Shown here: one piece after another, positions 1-5,407 of the stretch
Layout: each line of letters opens with the position of its first letter
How positions within the stretch are numbered: position 1 is the first letter of the stretch
Assembly: GCA_903829565.1 (NCBI GenBank)
Contig: CAIKQM010000590.1
Span: 1-8,940 of the forward strand
Source: an uncultured Planctomycetota bacterium
GTDB lineage: Bacteria; Planctomycetota; UBA1135; GCA-002686595
Length of the DNA stretch: 8,940 nt
Direction: 5' to 3'
Position numbers and translations under genes: made by a program
Notes under the pieces: model-generated
Seen by the model: only the letters and a program-made list of their open reading frames with translations
Databases searched by the model: none
What the model was told of the DNA's origin: nothing

Positions 1-1019
1 CCCGGCAGAATCTGGCCCGCATGGTCGTAGCGCAGCAGCCCGCCCGGTGAAGCAACCACGGCCACGGCGCCTGGCATCGCCAGCAACAAACGTGGCGCAG
101 CCAGAGCCACCTGTGGCGTAACGACCGCCAATGTCACCTCCGGCGTAGCCCCTGCACCTTGCGTGACACGCAGCAGCGTCCCACCACGCGGATCCAAGAG
201 CCAGCCTCCACATCCATCAAGGCCGCCACCTACATCAGGGTCCAAAGCCAACTCCGTGGCGCGTACCGGCAGTTCACGCCACCACAGAGCTGTCAAGTTT
301 GCTTGCACGCAGGTGAGTGCATGCTGCTCGCCGCCCAAGAGCACCCACATTCCATGGTGCGCCGTACCCTTCGGCACCAGATCCACAATCGGTCGTCCCC
401 ACGAGATGGCGCCTTGTACAGCACCTTGGAACGAGACATGGAGCAGGCGTTGATCCGCCGTCACACACCACACACCCGCGCGGGTCACGCGCACATGCAG
501 AAACTGGCCTTGCAACAAGCACTCGGTGGTGACATCCGAACGCACATGCAGCAAACGCGTGCTGCCACCCGCGCTGCGCTCCAAGCACCACAGACTGTCA
601 TCGGGAGCTAGGGCGCAATCCACAAAAGCATCCAGCCACAATTCCCCGGCCTCCTGCCAACCAGACGGCTGCACACCCGGGCCACCAGTCTCTGGAAGCA
701 AGAGTGTCAAACGCGCCCCAAAATCAGGCGTTGCATTGCCGGAACGCGCAACCCACAGCCCACCATCGCTGCGCGCAACGACCCGCAATGGCCAGCCCAC
801 TTCGCGCCGTTGGGACAAGATCATGTCAGCGTCCAGTCCATAGATACGCGATCGATCGCGGTCCGCAACCCACACGACAGGCTCGCCCACCTCACGCGCT
901 TGTGAGATCGGCCCCAACAACGACATCCAACACCATGCCAGCGCCGGCACACACAACACCCAAGGCATGTGGTCCGGTAGCCGCGCAGCAAACGGTACGA
1001 GCGTAAGGAAGTGCTTCAC
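1..1019 (-). CDS. Unrecognised protein, likely beta-propeller, 3' end outside window
   Basis: The frame is open from an in-frame TGA (the ogt stop) to the window edge, giving 339 residues from GTG 1019. I do not recognise the family. The N-terminus has one hydrophobic segment at about 18-37 (PWVLCVPALAWCWMSLLG), a signal peptide or anchor, so the rest is probably outside the cytoplasm. After it come about seven blade-like repeats of the form G-x-x-W-V followed by L-x-x-V, for example VVWVADRDRSRIYGLDAD (48-65), GGLWVARSG (86-94), GVWCVTADQRLLHV (182-195) and GGWLLDPRGGTLLRVT (271-286), roughly 40-55 residues apart. This resembles NHL or SMP-30-like propellers. Other possible starts are GTG 1046 and ATG 968; none has a strong ribosome site. 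It follows ogt closely and may be on the same transcript, but nothing links it to the oxidase. Confidence 0.75.
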   Translation of the reverse strand, partial: MKHFLTLVPFAARLPDHMPWVLCVPALAWCWMSLLGPISQAREVGEPVVWVADRDRSRIYGLDADMILSQRREVGWPLRVVARSDGGLWVARSGNATPDFGARLTLLLPETGGPGVQPSGWQEAGELWLDAFVDCALAPDDSLWCLERSAGGSTRLLHVRSDVTTECLLQGQFLHVRVTRAGVWCVTADQRLLHVSFQGAVQGAISWGRPIVDLVPKGTAHHGMWVLLGGEQHALTCVQANLTALWWRELPVRATELALDPDVGGGLDGCGGWLLDPRGGTLLRVTQGAGATPEVTLAVVTPQVALAAPRLLLAMPGAVAVVASPGGLLRYDHAGQILP

Positions 1020-1067
1020 ACCTGCCTGACGCGCGCGAAGGGTCACGCGTCCACGCGAACACGCGCC

Positions 1068-1586
1068 TCAACGAAACTTGTACAAGCCCGACTCGAACTC
1101 CAGCAGTTGCTGTTTGGTACGCACACCACCCGGCGCCGAAAAACCACCCAAGCCCGCGGCTCCGAGCAAACGGTGGCACGGCACGACCAGCAACAACGGA
1201 TTGCGCCCGGTTGCCGTGCCCACCGCCCGCGCTGCACCCGGCCGACCTAAGGTGTGCGCCAACTGGCCATAGGTGCGCGTGCTTCCAAACGGAATGCGCT
1301 GCAGCTCATGCCACACACTGCGCTCGAACTCCGTACCTACCCAATCGACCTCAAGCGCAAAGCTGCGGCTCTCGCCTGCGAACCACTGCTCCAAGCCGCG
1401 CACGACGGAAGACACGGCGCGCGCGTCCTCGACGAGGTTCACCGCGCGACCGCTGCGCTGGGCTTGTTTAGCAAGGTCGGCCACCGAAGAGCCGCCAGCC
1501 ACACGAACCACACCGCGAGGCGTACACGCCACCAGCAACGCTCCGATCGGACTCGGCGCCGTGGCGTAGCACCAGCGCTCAACCAC
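1068..1586 (-). CDS. ogt: Methylated-DNA--protein-cysteine S-methyltransferase
   Basis: DNA repair protein that moves the methyl group from O6-methylguanine (or O4-methylthymine) to its own cysteine, in a single-use reaction. From GTG at 1586 it has 172 residues, the usual Ogt length. The N-terminal domain begins ERWCYATAPSPIGALLVAC. The C-terminal domain contains the DNA-binding segment TYGQLAHTLGRPGAARAVG (105-123) with R120 as the arginine finger, N129, and the active site PCHR (136-139) with nucleophile C137, followed by GLGGFSAPGG. An upstream GTG in frame (1691) would give 207 residues, but that extension lies in the small membrane protein and is not Ogt-like. The GTG start overlaps the end of the selenoprotein candidate by eight bases and has no clear ribosome site. 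A repair gene here is probably an operon passenger. It ends LYKFR before TGA. Confidence 0.93.
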   Translation of the reverse strand: MVERWCYATAPSPIGALLVACTPRGVVRVAGGSSVADLAKQAQRSGRAVNLVEDARAVSSVVRGLEQWFAGESRSFALEVDWVGTEFERSVWHELQRIPFGSTRTYGQLAHTLGRPGAARAVGTATGRNPLLLVVPCHRLLGAAGLGGFSAPGGVRTKQQLLEFESGLYKFR

Positions 1587-1791
1587 GGTTGGCGCGGAGT
1601 GCTTGGCGCATTGCCAGTGCGGCCACGCCGAGTGCCAACAAGAGTGCCCCAAACAAGAACCACACCCCGTCAGCGATGCCGGAGCGCACACTCTCGTGGG
1701 ACGAGGCGACCGCCTCGCGGCAGCTGGGTCAGGTCCAGCCGCTGCGGGCGAGCAGCACCATCACCAAGGCGCACCACAACTGCCGCTTCAT
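1579..1791 (-). CDS. Probable small selenoprotein with UxxC motif, TGA at codon 21
   Basis: I read this as one 70-residue protein with TGA (1731-1729) translated as selenocysteine. The ATG overlaps the ctaM stop as ATGA. Residues 2-18 form a basic then hydrophobic segment resembling a signal peptide or anchor (MKRQLWCALVMVLL). Next come T20, Sec21, P22, S23 and C24, then REAVASS, a likely membrane helix at 41-61 (GVWFLFGALLLALGVAALAM) and a basic tail (RQALRANRG). It ends at TGA 1581-1579. The TGA replaces the first Cys of a CPSC motif. I recall short proteins with CPxC followed by K/R-E-A and one helix beside DUF420 in planctomycete oxidase clusters, but could not check this. A SECIS-like hairpin follows the TGA directly. 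UxxC facing the periplasm beside SCO1 and CtaM suggests a thiol or copper redox role in CuA assembly (inference). The alternative is a nonsense mutation leaving a 20-residue peptide. Confidence 0.78.
1702..1717 (-). promoter_or_regulatory. SECIS-like hairpin directly after the in-frame TGA
   Basis: On the minus strand CGAGGC pairs with GCCTCG around the loop GGTC, a perfect six-base-pair stem that a G-U pair can extend. The loop GGT lies 18-20 bases after the TGA. From memory, the E. coli fdhF SECIS has a GGUC in its apical loop with GGU at 19-21 bases, and this loop G and U are the SelB contacts. The element lies inside the coding frame, as bacterial SECIS elements do. It would recruit SelB with selenocysteinyl-tRNA. 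Confidence 0.72.
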
Positions 1792-2246
1792 GGCACGGGG
1801 TTCCATTGGTACAGGCACAGGTACACCAGCACGCCTGTGACCGAGACATAGAGCCAGATAGCGAACGTGGGCTTGGCCAAGCGACGGTGGGCGTCCCAGC
1901 GTTCCTTGTGCGCCAACCACAGCGTACGCAGCACCATCGGCAAGTTGACGATCGCGAGCAACACATGCGTCGCCAGCATCACGAGGTACAGCACTTTTGA
2001 CAGCCCGGTGCCATGGAACTTGGTCGGCCCCAACTCGGCTTGCGCGCCGAAGTGATACCACAAGTACGAGATGAGGAAGGCCGTCGACACGAGGAAGGCC
2101 GCCTTCATCAAGTGGCCATGCAGCTCGCGTTGACCACGTTTGATGGCCCACAGTCCCCACACCAGCAATGCAGCCGCAGTGCCGTTGAGGCAGGCGTTGA
2201 CGAGCGGGAGCACGGACGCTTGCTCGGGTGTAGGGAGCTCTGTCAT
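1788..2246 (-). CDS. ctaM: DUF420 / CtaM cytochrome oxidase maturation protein
   Basis: Small four-helix membrane protein. Family members in Staphylococcus and Bacillus (CtaM) are needed for haem A-containing oxidase activity, probably during haem or copper insertion. With the ATG at 2246 it has 152 residues, normal for DUF420. Conserved features are H43 and H45 (ELHGHLMKAAF), SYLWYHFG with H65, THVLLAIVNLP with H94, and HRRLAKPTFAIWLYVSVTG (120-138). The frame is open further upstream into sco, but that part does not resemble DUF420 and is left out. The start has no strong ribosome site. The stop overlaps the next gene's ATG as ATGA, tying the following small protein to ctaM. Confidence 0.93.
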   Translation of the reverse strand: MTELPTPEQASVLPLVNACLNGTAAALLVWGLWAIKRGQRELHGHLMKAAFLVSTAFLISYLWYHFGAQAELGPTKFHGTGLSKVLYLVMLATHVLLAIVNLPMVLRTLWLAHKERWDAHRRLAKPTFAIWLYVSVTGVLVYLCLYQWNPVP

Positions 2247-2281
2247 GAGATTGTGACTGTCAGGTTTACTTGACTGTGGGT
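2247..2281 (-). other. Short intergenic gap with a small direct repeat
   Basis: The 35 bases between sco and ctaM are the longest gap inside the oxidase operon. The minus strand carries ACAGTCA twice, with ten bases between the copies. There is no clear ribosome site before ctaM and no convincing terminator hairpin. I assign it no function. Confidence 0.35.
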
Positions 2282-2968
2282 CTACTTGGCCGCCTGAGCA
2301 AGATAAGCCGCACGGGCGGCTGCTTGCGCGACACCCTCTTCGCCCTCGCCGTCGTAGTACCCGCGCACAAACCCGTCGGCATCCACCACCACCAGGACGG
2401 TACGGTGCGTGACCAGTTGGCCTACAGGAGCTGCGGGATCCTTCTCTACCGGCAGTTGAAAGCTCTTGACCGAGACGTCTTGGATGGCTTGGGGCGTGCC
2501 GGTCAAGAACCACCAGCGCGACTCGTCAGCGCCGAGGTTCCTAGCATATGCTGCCAGCACTTCCGGCGTGTCGTGCTCGGGGTCCACACTGATGGTGACC
2601 AAGCGCGCATCAACACCGTCAAGTTTGCTGGACAAGAGCTTCATGTTGCCGCTGATTTTGGGGCATGGCCCCGTGCAACGCGTGACGATGAATCCAGCCA
2701 CCCACGGTTTGCCGCGCAAATCTTGATGCGTCACGGTGCGCCCCGAACGCTCGACCAACTCGAAGGGGGCGATGGCGTTGAAACGCTCCGGCGACTCCGC
2801 GGGCTGGGCCAACAGGGAATCGGCGGCACTGGTGGGGATCACCCCCGAGGCCAGCCAAGCGCCGAGCACCACCACAAGCACGAGGCTGAAGAGGGCCACA
2901 CCCAGGATCCACATGGGTACCGGTTGAGACGGACGCGGTGACGGTGCAGCTTGAGTGGGTTCGGTCAT
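2282..2968 (-). CDS. sco: SCO1/SenC/PrrC copper chaperone for the CuA site
   Basis: Membrane-anchored thioredoxin-fold protein that binds copper and helps load or reduce the CuA site of CoxB outside the cytoplasm. It has 228 residues: a short Pro-rich N-terminus, one membrane helix at about 19-40, then the SCO domain. The copper/redox motif is intact: C98 and C102 in RCTGPCPKIS (CxxxC) and H188 in VTHRTVLVVVD. The segment TISVDPEHDTPEVL (125-138) is typical of the family. The ATG at 2968 has GAGG five bases upstream, inside the end of coxC. Both cysteines are encoded by ordinary Cys codons, unlike the small protein two genes downstream. A 35-base gap follows. Confidence 0.95.
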   Translation of the reverse strand: MTEPTQAAPSPRPSQPVPMWILGVALFSLVLVVVLGAWLASGVIPTSAADSLLAQPAESPERFNAIAPFELVERSGRTVTHQDLRGKPWVAGFIVTRCTGPCPKISGNMKLLSSKLDGVDARLVTISVDPEHDTPEVLAAYARNLGADESRWWFLTGTPQAIQDVSVKSFQLPVEKDPAAPVGQLVTHRTVLVVVDADGFVRGYYDGEGEEGVAQAAARAAYLAQAAK

Positions 2969-2975
2969 AAGGGCC

Positions 2976-3509
2976 TCAGGCCAGGTACAGCTTCCAGAAG
3001 AGCAACAGCCAGACTGCGTCTACAAAGTGCCAGTAGAGCGCGCCGAGTTCTAACGCGCGTCCGTGCGAACCGCGCGCAAGACCGACCCAACCGGCTGCCA
3101 GCCACAGCACGCCAACGAGCACATGCAGTCCATGCACGCCGGTCAACACATAGAAACACGCGTGCCAAAGATCCGTCGCGGGCAGGTGCCCTGCGGTGAG
3201 CAGCACACTCCACTCGTAGGTCATCGTGGCGAGGAACAGCGCACCAAGGAGCAGAGCAACAAAGGCGAGCAGGAGCGCTTGTGCACGAGCAGCAGTGCGA
3301 CGCAACAGGGCAACATGCAACGCCACGGACGACCCCACCAACATGGCGGTCATAGCACTCGCGAGTGCTACGTCGAGCTGCATGGACTTCACCGGCGACA
3401 GCACCACCAAGGCACTGAACAGGCCCGCGAAGAACATGACCTCGGTAGCCAAGAACACCAACACGCCCAAGCGCGCGCGATCAGGTGTGTGTGGTAGGGC
3501 TACCGTCAT
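2976..3509 (-). CDS. coxC: Cytochrome c oxidase subunit III, short form
   Basis: Subunit III stabilises the oxidase core in the membrane. The 177-residue protein has five helices and lacks the first two helices of the seven-helix mitochondrial type, as in many bacterial quinol and caa3 oxidases. Signature segments are FLATEVMFFAGLF (19-31) with E23, FYVLTGVHGLHV (119-130) and LYWHFVDAVWLL (158-169). The ATG follows the ctaB stop after three bases, with no good ribosome site, so coupling is likely. No small subunit IV gene follows, although caa3 operons often have one here; the next gene begins after seven bases. Confidence 0.95.
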   Translation of the reverse strand: MTVALPHTPDRARLGVLVFLATEVMFFAGLFSALVVLSPVKSMQLDVALASAMTAMLVGSSVALHVALLRRTAARAQALLLAFVALLLGALFLATMTYEWSVLLTAGHLPATDLWHACFYVLTGVHGLHVLVGVLWLAAGWVGLARGSHGRALELGALYWHFVDAVWLLLFWKLYLA

Positions 3510-3512
3510 GAC

Positions 3513-4445
3513 TCAGGTCCGGCTCAAGCCAGTCCAGCCCAGACGTGCCAAGGCTCCCGTGCGCGGGTCAAGCACCACGGCGACCAGCACCAACGGCAAA
3601 TGGACCAAAGAGGTGTACAACAACAGGCGTGCACTGCTGCGCTCGGGACGTACGGCGAAACGCGCCGCCGCCGCGAGGTAGAGCACTGACAACACCAAGG
3701 CCGACACCGTGAACAGCAGGCCCGCATCACCGCGCAGCGACGGCAACATGCACACCGGCAGCAGCACCAAGCCATGCATGAACGCCGAGCGGGCAGCCAT
3801 GCGTTCGCCGTCGGACTCGCTCGCCAACATGCGCAGGCCGCCGCGCGTGTAGTCCTCGCGATAGAGCCAGGCAATCGCCATGAAGTGCGGGAACTGCCAC
3901 ACGAACACGATGGCGAAGAGGATCAAGGCCCAACCGTCGACAGAGCCTGCGATGGCTGCGTAGCCCAAGAGCGGCGGTGCAGCACCGGGCACGGCTCCCA
4001 CCAAGGTGTTCAGCGTGCTGTGACGCTTGAGCGGCGTGTACACCGCCACATAAGCGAACAAGGTGCCGAGCGTGAGCAGTCCCGACACGAGGCCGAAGCG
4101 CACCGACAAGCCCAACACGGCGGCAACCGCGAGCAGCGAAGCCACCAACAACACATCGCGCGGCGCCATGCGGCCGGCGGCGACTGGACGATTGCGCGTG
4201 CGCTGCATCAAGCGGTCTGTGTCGCGCTCGAGGACTTGGTTGAACGCACTGGCCGCGGCAGCGGAGACCGTCACCCAAGCAGCTGCTTCCAAAACGCGAG
4301 CGAGCGTGAAGTCCGTGGCGGGCGCCACGAGCCCTCCGACCAAGGCGGCCACAAAGACGAAGACCGCGATGCGCGCCTTGAACAGCGTGGCGACATCGGC
4401 AGCGAAGCCGGGAGCTGTCACAAGTTCGCTGCGGGGATGAGTCAT
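3513..4445 (-). CDS. ctaB: Protohaem IX farnesyltransferase (haem O synthase)
   Basis: UbiA-family membrane prenyltransferase that adds a farnesyl group from farnesyl diphosphate to haem B, giving haem O for CtaA. With the ATG at 4445 it has 310 residues, the usual family length, and about nine helices. The first Asp-rich motif spans N69 to P87 (NQVLERDTDR followed by QRTRNRP), with N69, E73 and D77 in the N-x3-D-x3-D positions and the RTxNRP signature complete. The second conserved loops are YTPLKRHSTLNT (136-147) and EDYTRGGLRML (197-207). The frame is open for 81 codons upstream, but that stretch lies inside ctaA and resembles no CtaB sequence, so it is excluded. No clear ribosome site precedes the ATG, so translation probably depends on ribosomes ending ctaA 23 bases earlier. 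The stop is three bases before coxC. Confidence 0.96.
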   Translation of the reverse strand: MTHPRSELVTAPGFAADVATLFKARIAVFVFVAALVGGLVAPATDFTLARVLEAAAWVTVSAAAASAFNQVLERDTDRLMQRTRNRPVAAGRMAPRDVLLVASLLAVAAVLGLSVRFGLVSGLLTLGTLFAYVAVYTPLKRHSTLNTLVGAVPGAAPPLLGYAAIAGSVDGWALILFAIVFVWQFPHFMAIAWLYREDYTRGGLRMLASESDGERMAARSAFMHGLVLLPVCMLPSLRGDAGLLFTVSALVLSVLYLAAAARFAVRPERSSARLLLYTSLVHLPLVLVAVVLDPRTGALARLGWTGLSRT

Positions 4446-4468
4446 GATCCGAGGTGGTGCGGGTGGGC

Positions 4469-5407
4469 TTAGTGCGCGCGCAACGTGCGCCGCGTCCAGA
4501 GCCAGCAGGATACCGTGGACCACAAGAGCAACGCTCCCACAGCCACGTGCAAAGTCGCGAAGACCGCTTCGCCTACCGAAACGGGATTGTGTGGCCCAGT
4601 CACGAGATAGACCCACACGGCGGCGAGAATGCCCAACAGCACTTGCACACCGAGCAACAGGTGCAGCCGGCGCTTGAGTGCGCGCCAACGTGGTGCATCG
4701 GCTCCGCCTTCGTCAGCGACCTTGCCGCAGCCCGCCCCCAGCACCACGACCAGTCCCGTGACCAGCAACGCCAGTCCCATGTGCGCGAACAGCGCATGCA
4801 TGCCGCCGTTATGTCGCGTCCAAGCGCCGAGAGCAATCTGCACGTAGATGGCTACAGAGGTCACGAGTCCCCACTTCTTGAGGAACGCGACCTGTGCACT
4901 CGCACGCGGCAGCGCTTGGCGCCAACTCGTGCTGTGCAACAAAGCCTGAGCGCAGAAGAGCGTGAACAAGCCTTGCGCAAAAGTGCCGTGCAAGAAGGCC
5001 AAGTGCTGGCTGTTCTCCAGCACGCGCAAGCCACCCAACACACCTTGCGCGCTCACAGCGAGCAAGGCGACCACGGACAACCAACGCAAGCGCACGCTGC
5101 GCTCGTACACCAAGGTCAACACACAGGTACACAGCACGGCAAACCCGACCAATGCGCCCCACAGGCGATGGCTGTGCTCCCAAAACACGCCCATATCCCG
5201 CAGCATCTCCGAGAGCGGGTACGTGAACATGTTCTGCTCAAAGGTGGTCGGCCAATCAGGCACAGCCATGCCTACGCGCAAGGTGGTGACCGTGCCACCG
5301 ATCAAGAGGATCGGGACGGTCAGCAGCGCTGCGGCCAACGCGGCGCGCCGCGGCCAAGGACTCTGACACGTCTCGTTTGTGGAGCTGGATCCGGTGTGCA
5401 TGTTCAA
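4469..5407 (-). CDS. ctaA: Haem A synthase (CtaA/COX15)
   Basis: Integral membrane monooxygenase that oxidises the C8 methyl of haem O to the formyl group of haem A, the cofactor of CoxA. From TTG the protein has 312 residues and eight likely membrane helices in two related halves. Haem-binding histidines are visible: H80 in the E-x-x-H-R motif (EHSHR, 77-81), H140 (LHGTFAQ), H209 (FAHMGLA) and H287 (TLHVAVGA). H199 in TRHN is a further histidine. The loop VGMAVPDWPTTFEQNMF (45-61) after helix 1 is characteristic of the COX15-like branch that I associate with Planctomycetota. The start is either TTG 5407 or ATG 5401; ribosome-site spacing favours TTG. A 23-base gap separates the stop from ctaB. 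Confidence 0.95.
   Translation of the reverse strand: MNMHTGSSSTNETCQSPWPRRAALAAALLTVPILLIGGTVTTLRVGMAVPDWPTTFEQNMFTYPLSEMLRDMGVFWEHSHRLWGALVGFAVLCTCVLTLVYERSVRLRWLSVVALLAVSAQGVLGGLRVLENSQHLAFLHGTFAQGLFTLFCAQALLHSTSWRQALPRASAQVAFLKKWGLVTSVAIYVQIALGAWTRHNGGMHALFAHMGLALLVTGLVVVLGAGCGKVADEGGADAPRWRALKRRLHLLLGVQVLLGILAAVWVYLVTGPHNPVSVGEAVFATLHVAVGALLLWSTVSCWLWTRRTLRAH

Noticed and set aside
1587..1691. Longer ogt start at GTG 1691.
   Set aside because: The added residues overlie the membrane helix of the small protein in another frame and are Cys/Trp/His-rich, unlike Ogt.
1729..1791. The small gene ends at the first TGA as a 20-residue peptide, or is a pseudogene.
   Set aside because: Possible but less likely. 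The same frame stays open for 49 more codons with a coherent membrane helix, the TGA sits at a motif Cys position, and a SECIS-like hairpin follows.
1579..1791. UGA read as tryptophan (alternative genetic code).
   Set aside because: TGA serves as the stop in the cytochrome c, coxB, coxA, ctaB, coxC, ctaM and ogt genes here, several in ATGA overlaps with the next start, and Trp would not fit the CPSC-like position.
1579..1791. A frameshift joining two frames around the TGA.
   Set aside because: The sequence before and after the TGA is already in one frame, so no shift is needed.
2247..2513. Longer ctaM frame starting inside sco.
   Set aside because: The extension overlaps the conserved end of SCO1 and resembles no DUF420 protein.
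2969..2984. Near-palindrome GGCCTGAGGCC at the coxC-sco junction as a terminator.
   Set aside because: The stem has five pairs around a single base, which cannot form a normal loop, and no T-run follows.
4446..4688. An 81-codon N-terminal extension of ctaB.
   Set aside because: It overlaps the conserved end of ctaA, is Arg-rich and unlike CtaB; ATG 4445 gives the normal family length.
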